Assembly: GCA_944325785.1 (NCBI GenBank)
Contig: CALVBN010000001.1
Coordinates: forward strand, 248,001 to 312,000
Direction: 5' to 3'
DNA: 64,000 nt
From: Candidatus Gastranaerophilales bacterium
Lineage (GTDB): Bacteria > Cyanobacteriota > Vampirovibrionia > Gastranaerophilales > Gastranaerophilaceae
Shown here: positions 25,801 through 34,037 of the stretch, piece by piece
How positions within the stretch are numbered: the stretch's first letter is position 1
Layout: every line of letters starts with the position of its first letter
Program-made: the position numbers and the translations under genes
The notes under the pieces: generated by a model
Databases searched by the model: none
Told to the model about the DNA's origin: nothing
The model's input: the letters and a program-made list of their open reading frames with translations, nothing else

Positions 25801-27945
25801 TTAAGCATTTACAATTTTTGCTTTATCTTCTTCGGTTACCCCTTTGATTGTCAAGTTAATTCTTCCTTTATCATCAATCTTGATAACCTTAACAACAACT
25901 TCATCGCCGATATTAACATGCGGTTCAATAGTTTCAATTCTTTCCTGGCAGATTTGTGAAATATGAACCATGCCGTCTTTACCGCCTCCGAGTTCTACGA
26001 ATGCTCCGATAGGTATAATTCTTACGACTTTACCTTTTATAACCATTCCTACTTCCGGTTTAAAAGTAAGATCTTGAATCATCTTCTTAGCGATTTGAGC
26101 GCCTTCCTGGTCATTAGAAGTAATAGTTACAACACCGCTGTCTTGAATATCAATTTCGGCGCCGGATGCTTCGATAATTGCACGGATTTGTTTTCCGCCG
26201 GGTCCGATAACAGTTCCGATATCTTCAACAGGGATTGTCATTGTTGTAATGCTTGGAGCATACGGAGAAAGGTGATCAGCCGGTTTTGTGATAACTTTTC
26301 TCATTTCGCCTAAGATATGAAGTCTGCCTTCTTTTGCTTGTGCCAAAGCTCTTCTTAAAGTATCATTAGCAATACCTTTAGCCTTCATATCCATTTGAAG
26401 TGCTGTAATACCGTCATCATTACCTGTAACTTTAAAGTCCATATCGCCCAGGAAGTCTTCAATACCTTGGATATCTGTTAAAACAACAGGTTCTCTTCCG
26501 GGTTCAGTAATCATACCCATTGCAACACCGCCAATCATGCACTTAACAGGAACACCGGCATTCATTAATGCCATAGATGAACCGCAAGTTGAGCCCATTG
26601 AAGTTGAACCGTTTGATTCAAGTACATCTGATGTTACACGGATAGTGTATCCGAATTCTTCTTGAGAAGGAAGAGCCGGAACATTTGCTCTTTCAGCAAG
26701 GTTGCCGTGTCCTACTTCGCGTCTTCCAGGACCTCTTAACGGTTTAACTTCGCCTACGGAGAAACCCGGGAAAATATACTTATGCATATAAGTTTTTTCA
26801 GTTTCCGGATCTACACCGTCAAGTTCCTGTTTCATACCAGGTCCTGCAAGAGTTGCCACAGAAAGAATCTGGGTCTGCCCTCTTGTAAACACTGCTGAAC
26901 CGTGCGCTCTCGGGATTACACCTACTTCGCACCAGATAGGACGTACTTCGTTCGGTTTTCTGCCGTCAGCTCTTACGCCTTCATCAAGAATCATTGCACG
27001 CATAATTTTCTTTTCTGCATTTTTGAATTCTTCTGCTACAAAGTCGATGCCTGTTTCTTCGATAATCTGGCGGATGTAGTGGTCCTCAGGAAGAGCCTCT
27101 ACTCTTTCTTTTACAAGTTTCTTAGCTTCTTCCAGTTTATTTTGTCTGTATTCTCTGTCAAAGTTATGATATGCATCAAAAATCATATCGTGTGCGACTT
27201 CATCAATGATATTTTTCAATTCCGTTGTGTCATAAGGATTAACAAATTCTTCTTTTACAACACCGCAGGCTTTTGCAAATTCAATTTGCGCATCGCACTG
27301 TTTTCTGATTTCGCCTTGAGCGAATTCAACAGCTTCCATAATATCGTCTTCTGTTACAAATCTGCATCCTGCTTCAACCATGATTACGCTGTCATGAGTT
27401 CCAGCAACTACAATATCAAGATCTGATTTGTCAGCCTGCTGGTGAGTCGGATTTGCAATAAGCTGTCCGTCAAGTTTTGAAACTCTTACTGCACCGATTG
27501 GACCTTCAAACGGAGCGCCTGAAAGCATTAACGCGCATGAAGCGCCCAGCATTGCCAGAGTATCCGGCTGATTTTGCTGGTCATAGCTGAATAACTGAGC
27601 TACGATTTGAATATCGTTTCTATATCCTTTGGGGAAAAGGGGTCTTATAGGTCTGTCTATCAAACGTGAAACAAGGATAGCTTTATCGCTTGCCTTGCCT
27701 TCTGAACGGTTATAACCGCCCGGGATACGTCCGATAGAAGACATTCTTTCTTCATAATCAATAAGCAGCGGGAAAAAGTCTATCCCGACTCTTGGTTCTT
27801 TGCTTACTACACAGTGGACAAATAACATTGTATCACCGCAGCGGACAGTAACACTGCCGTTTGTTGATTTCGCATATTTGCCTGTTTCAACAGTTACAGT
27901 TTTACCGCCGATTTCTAATTGAAAACTTTTTGTTTCCGGTACCAT
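25801..27945 (-). CDS. pnp: Polyribonucleotide nucleotidyltransferase
   Basis: This 714-aa PNPase degrades RNA 3' to 5' by phosphorolysis. Two RNase PH domains (about 10-230 and 310-540) flank an alpha-helical linker. The second has the catalytic region around S-N-G-S-T-S-M-G-S-T-C-G and D-I-Q-G-I-E-D. A KH domain follows (I-G-P-G-G-K-Q-I-R-A-I) and then an S1 domain (V-G-M-V-I-K-G-K-V-V-R). Length matches the family. AAGGA precedes the ATG, and a hairpin sits just upstream of it in the leader. Confidence 0.97.
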   Translation of the reverse strand: MVPETKSFQLEIGGKTVTVETGKYAKSTNGSVTVRCGDTMLFVHCVVSKEPRVGIDFFPLLIDYEERMSSIGRIPGGYNRSEGKASDKAILVSRLIDRPIRPLFPKGYRNDIQIVAQLFSYDQQNQPDTLAMLGASCALMLSGAPFEGPIGAVRVSKLDGQLIANPTHQQADKSDLDIVVAGTHDSVIMVEAGCRFVTEDDIMEAVEFAQGEIRKQCDAQIEFAKACGVVKEEFVNPYDTTELKNIIDEVAHDMIFDAYHNFDREYRQNKLEEAKKLVKERVEALPEDHYIRQIIEETGIDFVAEEFKNAEKKIMRAMILDEGVRADGRKPNEVRPIWCEVGVIPRAHGSAVFTRGQTQILSVATLAGPGMKQELDGVDPETEKTYMHKYIFPGFSVGEVKPLRGPGRREVGHGNLAERANVPALPSQEEFGYTIRVTSDVLESNGSTSMGSTCGSSMALMNAGVPVKCMIGGVAMGMITEPGREPVVLTDIQGIEDFLGDMDFKVTGNDDGITALQMDMKAKGIANDTLRRALAQAKEGRLHILGEMRKVITKPADHLSPYAPSITTMTIPVEDIGTVIGPGGKQIRAIIEASGAEIDIQDSGVVTITSNDQEGAQIAKKMIQDLTFKPEVGMVIKGKVVRIIPIGAFVELGGGKDGMVHISQICQERIETIEPHVNIGDEVVVKVIKIDDKGRINLTIKGVTEEDKAKIVNA

Positions 27946-27958
27946 TTTTCCTTCTTTC

Positions 27959-27979
27959 TCCGGCTGCTCGAAAGCCGGA
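27959..27979 (-). promoter_or_regulatory. Leader hairpin of pnp
   Basis: TCCGGCT and AGCCGGA form a 7-bp GC-rich stem in the pnp leader, about 15 nt before the ATG and next to the Shine-Dalgarno sequence. In Escherichia coli pnp is autoregulated through a leader stem cut by RNase III; the same role here is inference. Confidence 0.4.
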
Positions 27980-28068
27980 TTCTTCCATAAACTATACTAA
28001 AATCTTTTGATTTCAATTATATTATAAACATGCCAATTTCGCAAAAAACTCAAAAGATTTGCTATTTC

Positions 28069-28572
28069 TTACTTATTTTCTACCGGTTGTATATCTAATT
28101 TTGAAATCGTTCTGGTTGCTTTTGCAAATTTAAATGTTCCCGGAGGCGTAGTCAATGCAAGAGATGCTGCAAAACCTGCTGAAAGTCCAACTACAATTCC
28201 GGTAACTGTTGCTAAAATTTGTTTTATTGTAGAAGATTTTCTTGTTAATGCAATCGGAATAACAGCACCGATAACACCGCAGGCTGTGACCGCAGTTCTT
28301 GACATAGTGCGTCTTCTCTTTATATCCTCTTCAGAAGAATTCTCTAAAACATATTTTTGAATCTGCGGAGCTGAAGACATTACATCCTTATATGCCTGTT
28401 CAAATTTTGCCGTATCAGCCGTATTTACAGAAAGCCTCCCGTTTTCCTGTCCCTCTGAATCAATCACGCGATAAACTGTCCGTCCGTTAGGAGTCTGACC
28501 AATTCTCTGAATATTACCATAAGGATTTTGTTTACAGCTTACAGAACTGCCGATATTTACACTGCTAATCAT
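28069..28572 (-). CDS. Small membrane protein, unknown
   Basis: This is a 167-aa protein. An N-terminal polar region contains a possible beta-hairpin (Y-G-N-I-Q-R-I-G-Q-T-P-N-G-R-T-V-Y-R-V-I) and a helix; from about residue 95 come R-R-R-T-M-S-R, two hydrophobic Gly/Ala-rich segments and a polar tail. I chose ATG 28572 (AAGGTG upstream) over the in-frame start 34 codons earlier, which would overlap the promoter. The promoter has TATTGTATAATATAAA, also found before the 44237 gene. I recognise no family; the two-segment end resembles the 15273/16045 proteins only loosely. Confidence 0.6.
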   Translation of the reverse strand: MISSVNIGSSVSCKQNPYGNIQRIGQTPNGRTVYRVIDSEGQENGRLSVNTADTAKFEQAYKDVMSSAPQIQKYVLENSSEEDIKRRRTMSRTAVTACGVIGAVIPIALTRKSSTIKQILATVTGIVVGLSAGFAASLALTTPPGTFKFAKATRTISKLDIQPVENK

Positions 28573-28707
28573 ACACACCTTCACACTCTTATTTATATTA
28601 TACAATATAAAATCCCTTAAATTCAAGATTTTGCTAGTTTGTAAAAAAAATGTAACATAAAAAATATCCCGCATATTAGTTCATATACGGGACATTTTTA
28701 TCTGTTG

Positions 28708-29589
28708 TTAATCTGCATAGCATGCTAACGTTAAGCTGTTTCTCAATTTTGTTAATGCGCGCATTTCAGTCTGTCTGATACACTCTTTAGTAACACCATA
28801 AAGCTTGCCGATATCTTCCAGAGTTGTTCTTGCAAAATTTTCAAGACCAAACCTCATTTTTATAACAGTCTGTTCTCTGTCCTTTAATGTAGAAACAACG
28901 CTTGACAAATCCTTCTTCAATTCTTCATATTCAATGTCCTGCTCTACGTTCGTTTTTTTGTCTTCCAAAACATCTGCAACATTGAGTTCACTTCCGTTAT
29001 TGCCTTCAAAACTGCCCTCAATAGATACAGCCGTTGTATATGCAGAAAGATAAGTATCAATTTTTTCCGGTTCCAGATTCATTTTTTCAGCGACATCTTT
29101 ATTATTGATACTGCAATTGTAGCTTTTTTCCATCTCTGCTTTTACTTTTGAAAACTTAGACAAAGTTTCTTGTATATAAACCGGAATCTTCATGCAATAT
29201 GATTGTTCTGATATTGCCTTAAACATTGCCTGTTTAATCCACCATGCAGCATATGTTGAAAATCTGTAGCCCAAATCCGGATTAAATTTTTCCACCGCAA
29301 CCATTAACCCCAAATTTCCTTCCTGTATTAAATCTACAAGCGGAAGCTTGGATACGTGAATGGCTTTTCTTGCGATTGTCAAAACCAGTTTTAAATTTGC
29401 CTGCACCAAGATGCGTTTTGCTTCTCTGTCACCGCTTTTTGCACGTTTTGCAATTTCTTTTTCTTCATCTGCTGTTAATGATTTAAAACTGTTAATCTTT
29501 CTAATATAAACTTTTAATTCATCCGGTGTATTTGTGAAAAATTTTGCAGGATTTGTTGTTGTTTTCATACTGATAAATTGTTCTTTCAT
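28708..29589 (-). CDS. Sigma-70 family RNA polymerase factor
   Basis: This 293-aa sigma factor is of group 2-like form. Region 1.2 is [10 protein letters not shown]. Region 2 is complete, including [12 protein letters not shown] and [14 protein letters not shown]. Region 3 and region 4.2 follow ([20 protein letters not shown]). It lacks the long region 1.1 of primary sigma factors. Region 4.2 reads T-K-E-C-I-R-Q where T-R-E-R-[VI]-R-Q is usual, so -35 recognition may differ. It may direct one of the unusual promoter sets in the window. AGGAG lies 9 nt before the ATG, after a roughly 290-bp upstream gap. Confidence 0.92.
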   Translation of the reverse strand: MKEQFISMKTTTNPAKFFTNTPDELKVYIRKINSFKSLTADEEKEIAKRAKSGDREAKRILVQANLKLVLTIARKAIHVSKLPLVDLIQEGNLGLMVAVEKFNPDLGYRFSTYAAWWIKQAMFKAISEQSYCMKIPVYIQETLSKFSKVKAEMEKSYNCSINNKDVAEKMNLEPEKIDTYLSAYTTAVSIEGSFEGNNGSELNVADVLEDKKTNVEQDIEYEELKKDLSSVVSTLKDREQTVIKMRFGLENFARTTLEDIGKLYGVTKECIRQTEMRALTKLRNSLTLACYAD

Positions 29590-29885
29590 ACGATTAAACT
29601 CCTAAGGTTGGTAAATGTATAACTTTTTGAAAACAGATCTGTTAAGGATTGGACACATAACAAATAATCCTTATATACTTATGATATATCATTAGTATAT
29701 AAAACTCAATAGTTTTGTTAAGATTTATTACAAAAAATGCCTAATTTTGGACAAATTGTTACAAAACTTAATGTATTACCCTCTATATTTTAACACGAAT
29801 TCCATACAAAATCTTTTATTAACCGCGGTTTTAGGCAATTAATGGATTATTTTGCACGTTTTCTATTTGTATTATACTTGATAGT
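29590..29885. promoter_or_regulatory. Divergent upstream region of the sigma factor and tsaD
   Basis: No gene is seen here. On the minus strand it contains GTTTTGTAACAATTTG, AAATTAGGCA, and AT-rich TATATACTAATGATATATC/ATAAGTATATAA segments; the AAATTAGGCA and GTTTTGTAACAAA words recur before the 34038 gene (33970-34003). On the plus strand TATTATACT ends about 7 nt before the tsaD ATG. The shared words suggest a common regulator. Confidence 0.45.
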
Positions 29886-30914
29886 ATGAACAAGATTAAA
29901 AAAACATTATTCAGCAATAATGCTGTTACACTAGATAATAATTCTCTTATTATGGCAATAGAATCAAGCTGTGACGAAACTGCCTGCGCAATTGTAAAAG
30001 GAGGCAGAGAGGTGCTTGCAAATGTTGTTGCTTCACAAATAAAAATCCACGAAGCATACGGAGGCGTAATTCCGGAAATTGCTGCGCGGGAACACCTTGA
30101 GGCTGTAAATGTCGTAATAGAAGAAACATTCAAGCAGGCGGGAGTAACGGGCAGAGATATTTCTGCTTTTGCAGGGACTGTTGGTCCGGGGCTTGTCGGA
30201 TGTCTGCTGGTAGGATTAAACGCAGCCAAGACTCTTGCACTTGCATATGATAAGCCTTTTATCGGAGTTAATCACCTTAATGCACACCTTGCCGCTAATT
30301 TCATTGATACAGAACTAAAACCGCCTTTTATTGCACTATTGGTAAGCGGTGGGCATACACAGATTATTAAAGTAAGTTCTTATTCTGATATGGAAATCAT
30401 AGGTGAAACAATAGACGATGCTGTAGGTGAAGCTTATGATAAAGTTGCACGCCTAATCGGACTGCCCTACCCCGGAGGACCAAAACTTGATAAACTGGCG
30501 CAGGAAGGAAATCCGCACGCTTTCAAACTGCCGGAAGCTAAAGTTGCCGAATATGACTTCAGCTTCAGCGGGCTTAAAACAGCTGTGCTTAGGCTGGTAA
30601 AAAGTTTTGACGGCAAGGAAATGCCGGTAAAAGATATATGTGCAAGCTTCCAGGAATGTGTATCTTCTACACTGTTCAAAAAAGTTAAGCACGCATTAGA
30701 ACAAAGCGGATACAAACAGGTTGTTCTAGCCGGAGGAGTTGCGGCTAATTCCGAAATCAGAAAAAAAATATTCAGTCTTAAAGATGCAGGATATGATGTT
30801 TATGCTCCGGCAATGAAATACTGTACTGATAATGCCTCTATGGTCGCATCATCCGCATTTTTCTTTAACAATACATTTGATAATATTGATGTAGAAGTAT
30901 TTTCAAGGGGATAG
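29886..30914 (+). CDS. tsaD: tRNA threonylcarbamoyladenosine synthesis protein TsaD
   Basis: This 342-aa TsaD is an ASKHA-fold protein. It transfers the threonylcarbamoyl group to A37 of ANN-decoding tRNAs, with TsaB and TsaE. I-E-S-S-C-D-E-T (25-32), metal-binding H130-x-x-x-H134 in H-L-N-A-H-L-A-A, G-H-T-Q-I-I and G-G-V-A-A-N are visible. The 22-residue extension before I-M-A-I-E-S-S-C is unusual. ATG 29886 has no Shine-Dalgarno sequence and sits 7 nt after a -10-like TATACT, suggesting a leaderless message; a start at Met23 also lacks a ribosome site. Its stop lies 5 nt from the convergent murI gene. Confidence 0.95.
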   Translation: MNKIKKTLFSNNAVTLDNNSLIMAIESSCDETACAIVKGGREVLANVVASQIKIHEAYGGVIPEIAAREHLEAVNVVIEETFKQAGVTGRDISAFAGTVGPGLVGCLLVGLNAAKTLALAYDKPFIGVNHLNAHLAANFIDTELKPPFIALLVSGGHTQIIKVSSYSDMEIIGETIDDAVGEAYDKVARLIGLPYPGGPKLDKLAQEGNPHAFKLPEAKVAEYDFSFSGLKTAVLRLVKSFDGKEMPVKDICASFQECVSSTLFKKVKHALEQSGYKQVVLAGGVAANSEIRKKIFSLKDAGYDVYAPAMKYCTDNASMVASSAFFFNNTFDNIDVEVFSRG

Positions 30915-30919
30915 AAATA

Positions 30920-31735
30920 CTAAAGCAGAGCAAAATTAACAAGCTCCGGAAGCTCCTCAACTTTATAAAATATTGCAGAATGCTCCATAAAGCTTCTGGG
31001 CTCTGCGCTCACATATATATGCTCCTCTGATTTATGCACGGTATTTAACAAACCTGCCTGCTGTAAATCTTGTTTTATGTAATCAACAAAGATTTCAGCC
31101 GGATCAAGAAATACGATATTAGGTGCAACTTTATGCAATATCGGCAGTAAATAGGGATAATGGGTGCAGCCAAGAATAATTTTTTCCGGACTAAATTCCA
31201 GAATTTCTTTAACATGAACCCGCACATCTTCTATTGCCGATTCATCTTTGTACCTGCCGGATTCGACAATATTAACCCAATTCGGGCAGGCAACCTCTTT
31301 TACCTCAAGCGCCGGATTATACTTTTTTAACTCTTTTGTATACGCCCCTGATGCTACAGTTGCCAATGTCGCGAATATTCCAAGCCTTTTATTGTTTTGA
31401 GATGCAATGACTCTGGCGCAGGATTGTATTATCGGATAAATTCTAAAATCATACTCGTCTTTGACAGTGTCATATGCCTGCGCAGAAGATGTATTGCAGG
31501 CTATTACAACTGCCTTTACCTGCTTTTCTTTATAAAAATCTAAAATATTTCTTGCATAGCTGACCAACTCTGATTTTGTCTTATTTCCGTAAGGCAGATG
31601 CGCCAAATCGCCGTAATAAAGCGTATCTTCATAAGGCAAAACTTTTTTGAAGCACGAATATACGGAAAGCCCGCCCACTCCGGAATCAAAAAAACCAATC
31701 GGTCTATTATTTAGATTGTGATTTACAGTACTCAA
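30920..31735 (-). CDS. murI: Glutamate racemase
   Basis: This 271-aa MurI makes D-glutamate for peptidoglycan. F-F-D-S-G-V-G-G-L, the first catalytic Cys80 in A-C-N-T-S-S and the second Cys190 in G-C-T-H-Y-P are intact, as is the Y-Y-G-D-L-A-H-L-P-Y-G motif. Length is typical. Its start lies 29 nt inside the end of the amidase gene, so the two cell-wall genes are coupled. Confidence 0.96.
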   Translation of the reverse strand: MSTVNHNLNNRPIGFFDSGVGGLSVYSCFKKVLPYEDTLYYGDLAHLPYGNKTKSELVSYARNILDFYKEKQVKAVVIACNTSSAQAYDTVKDEYDFRIYPIIQSCARVIASQNNKRLGIFATLATVASGAYTKELKKYNPALEVKEVACPNWVNIVESGRYKDESAIEDVRVHVKEILEFSPEKIILGCTHYPYLLPILHKVAPNIVFLDPAEIFVDYIKQDLQQAGLLNTVHKSEEHIYVSAEPRSFMEHSAIFYKVEELPELVNFALL

Positions 31736-33602
31736 TTATACCCTCGGCTATTGCTTTTGCAGTCTTTTGCTTTCTTTTATCAGAAATCAGTTCCGCGCGT
31801 TCCTCTTCATTTGAGATAAATCCCATCTCAACTAATATTGCCGGAACCGTTGTATGATTTATAACATAAAATTTCGATTTAACCAAGCCTCTGTCCTTTG
31901 TATCAATTTCTTTCATCAAATGAGAATGGACAGTTTTGGCAAGTTCGTTGCTGTAATCGTGGTAATAATGAGTTTCAATACCCTTAGGCTCGGTTGCTAC
32001 GGCAGAATTTACGTGAATACTTACAAATATTTCCGGAGCTTCATTTTCTGAAAACTCAACTCTGTCCTGCAGAGATACAAATGTATCGTCAGAACGCGTA
32101 AGAGCGACTTTGTAACCTTTAGACTTGAGTATGGAAGCAACCCTTTGAGTAACATCCAGTGTTATGTCTTTTTCATTAATGCCTTCTCTGATTGCGCCGT
32201 AATCACTGCCCCCGTGTCCTGCGTCCAGAACAACTTTTCCTTTTGTTGCAGTTTTCTTTACAACAGCTTTTTCATCCGGTTTATCTTTTATTCCCTGCGT
32301 TATTGTAAGCTTTAAAGCCTTGCCATCAACGCTTTGCTCGACTTTAACAATATCTGTCTTATTTAATTCAATAGAAGCCCTAACGCCTATTTTCGGCAGA
32401 AGCGACATTACAAGCCCTTTATAGTATGTATTGTTAAAGGTTTTTATCAAATCCGGCTCATTATAGCTTCTAACATTAAACATATACAGGTTTAAAGAAT
32501 TGTCGTTTCTCAAAATTGAATGTACGACAGGAGCCGTAAACGATAAAATTAATTCATTAGTTTTGCTGTCTATTTTTCTGACAAAAGCCTTGTTAATATT
32601 TGAAACACTGCTTACCAAATCCGTATGGTTTAGTTTATCTGCATTCACAAACAGCAATGATTGTGCATCTGCAGAATAAATCGGAATATATTTATCCGGA
32701 TTTTCTGTCGTTATTACAATTCGGGCTTTGTTATACTCAAACTGCCCGATTTTTGCGCTGTCCTTACAGCTGTTGTCCGGACATAACGCAAGTTCTTTAT
32801 TCCTAATCTTTTTATCCACAAAAGTGTTTGGCAGATCCATAACAACTCTCTTCGGGTCGGTCAAATAAAACATTCTTGCAGAGCTTACCTGCCCAAGCCC
32901 GCTGACAAGAAGTCCGTTATTTTTCAAAAAATACCCGTTAATATAATACTTTGTACGGAGTTTTAAATCAGAAGACAGATCTATAGAAACCGCTGACTCA
33001 TAAGTTTTGCCGTCAGAATTGTTTAGAGTTGAATTTTCAAAAGCCTTTTGTATATCCGCAACAACAGAGCTGTCGCCCGTGATATTCTGCGGGATTGCAA
33101 CCTTTTGAACGGCCTGTGAATTTACAACAATATTGGAATAAGCAAGGTTTTCCGTCTCCTCTGAATATACAGTATTAAAGTAATCATTTTTTATCGGAAG
33201 CCAGGCTGTTTTTACAATAATATTTCCGCCTGCTCTAACGATTTTAACTTTTGATGTATCAAAAGTTTCTTCAAAGGTTATAACAGCTCTCACTACATTA
33301 GGTTCTGTTGAAAACTGGGAAAGACGAATTTCTTTAATGTCGCTTTTTTCAACGGTCAAATGCTGTTTTTCCCCTATTAAAACAGCGTTTTCTATATCAA
33401 AATATATTCTGTTCGGATTTTCCAGCTTAGATATTTTTAAATTTTCTATTTTTGTATCTGCAGATTCTTGAACATAAAGATAAACAATAGAGGAAGAGTC
33501 ATCAAAATTCAGCGACATAACTTTAGAAGGCTCTGCGTATGAAGCAAGAGTCTGGATAAAAAACATAATAAAAGTTATTATCAGAAAAAATAATTTCTTC
33601 AT
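31707..33602 (-). CDS. N-acetylmuramoyl-L-alanine amidase with AMIN domain
   Basis: This 631-aa exported protein starts with a signal peptide (K-K-L-F-F-L-I-I-T-F-I-M-F-F-I-Q-T-L-A-S-Y-A). AMIN-like beta domains occupy about 30-130 and further beta-rich segments about 210-430. A C-terminal Amidase_3 domain (about 450-628) has zinc ligands in V-L-D-A-G-H-G-G, the Glu in N-E-K-D-I and H-V-N, and the catalytic Glu in I-L-V-E-M-G-F. It cleaves the bond between muramic acid and the peptide stem. AMIN domains target peptidoglycan at division sites in cyanobacteria and proteobacteria. It overlaps murI by 29 nt. Confidence 0.93.
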   Translation of the reverse strand: MKKLFFLIITFIMFFIQTLASYAEPSKVMSLNFDDSSSIVYLYVQESADTKIENLKISKLENPNRIYFDIENAVLIGEKQHLTVEKSDIKEIRLSQFSTEPNVVRAVITFEETFDTSKVKIVRAGGNIIVKTAWLPIKNDYFNTVYSEETENLAYSNIVVNSQAVQKVAIPQNITGDSSVVADIQKAFENSTLNNSDGKTYESAVSIDLSSDLKLRTKYYINGYFLKNNGLLVSGLGQVSSARMFYLTDPKRVVMDLPNTFVDKKIRNKELALCPDNSCKDSAKIGQFEYNKARIVITTENPDKYIPIYSADAQSLLFVNADKLNHTDLVSSVSNINKAFVRKIDSKTNELILSFTAPVVHSILRNDNSLNLYMFNVRSYNEPDLIKTFNNTYYKGLVMSLLPKIGVRASIELNKTDIVKVEQSVDGKALKLTITQGIKDKPDEKAVVKKTATKGKVVLDAGHGGSDYGAIREGINEKDITLDVTQRVASILKSKGYKVALTRSDDTFVSLQDRVEFSENEAPEIFVSIHVNSAVATEPKGIETHYYHDYSNELAKTVHSHLMKEIDTKDRGLVKSKFYVINHTTVPAILVEMGFISNEEERAELISDKRKQKTAKAIAEGIIEYCKSQSK

Positions 33603-33663
33603 AAATTACAAGGCTCTCCCCCGAGTCCTTAATTAAATTTTACCAGATAATAAATAAAAAATA

Positions 33664-33689
33664 AAGCTTGCATTTGAACCTGCAAGCTT
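33664..33689 (-). terminator. Rho-independent terminator of the 42-aa gene
   Basis: AAGCTTGCA and TGCAAGCTT form a perfect 9-bp stem with an eight-base loop; on the minus strand a TTTATTTTTT run follows. It sits about 40 nt after the small gene's stop. Confidence 0.75.
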
Positions 33690-33728
33690 AAATATTTTGA
33701 GAGAAAGAGAGAAAATAACAAAGATTAT

Positions 33729-33857
33729 CTATCCGTTTAATAACCTGTCCAATTCATAAATTTTTAAAACAAAAGCTTCAATCTGCTCCTTGCACCACAG
33801 GGCAAGAACACCGATTTCATCTTTAAAGCTGTAACATCCTGGCCACATTGAATACAT
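33729..33857 (-). CDS. 42-aa small protein, unannotated
   Basis: This gene is too short for usual ORF cut-offs but well supported. AAGGAG lies 9 nt before ATG 33857, a -10-like TTATAC lies further upstream, and a Rho-independent terminator follows. The 42-residue product starts M-Y-S-M-W-P-G-C-Y-S-F-K and continues into an amphipathic helix (W-C-K-E-Q-I-E-A-F-V-L-K-I-Y-E-L). It has two Cys and three aromatic residues near the N-terminus. It lies between the amidase and the 34038 gene and has its own transcription unit. No function is assigned. Confidence 0.65.
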   Translation of the reverse strand: MYSMWPGCYSFKDEIGVLALWCKEQIEAFVLKIYELDRLLNG

Positions 33858-34010
33858 AAGTTATACTCCTTATTAATTACTTCAACCTTACATTTTGTAT
33901 AACGGCATTTCTTTGAAAAACTTTAGGGATAAAAGACAAATCTTTACAATTTGTTACTATATTAAGTTTTGTAACAAAACCTTTAAAGAGTGAAATTAGG
34001 CAAATTTTAC

Positions 34011-34027
34011 ATACTTTATATATATGA
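34011..34027 (+). promoter_or_regulatory. ATACTTTATATATATGA promoter-like block
   Basis: The block lies 11 nt before ATG 34038 with GAGG overlapping its end. It follows TTGTAACAAAACC and AAATTAGGCAAATTTTACAT, words shared with the sigma-factor and 39328 upstream regions. Confidence 0.5.
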
Positions 34028-34037
34028 GGTATTTAAG

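Noticed and set aside
33664..33689. T-arm of a tRNA (GGTTCAAA)
   Set aside because: The bases are the loop of a perfect 9-bp terminator stem; no other tRNA arms are present.
33990..34037. Upstream start for the 34038 gene
   Set aside because: The extension would be coded by the promoter-like block; ATG 34038 has GAGGT at good spacing.
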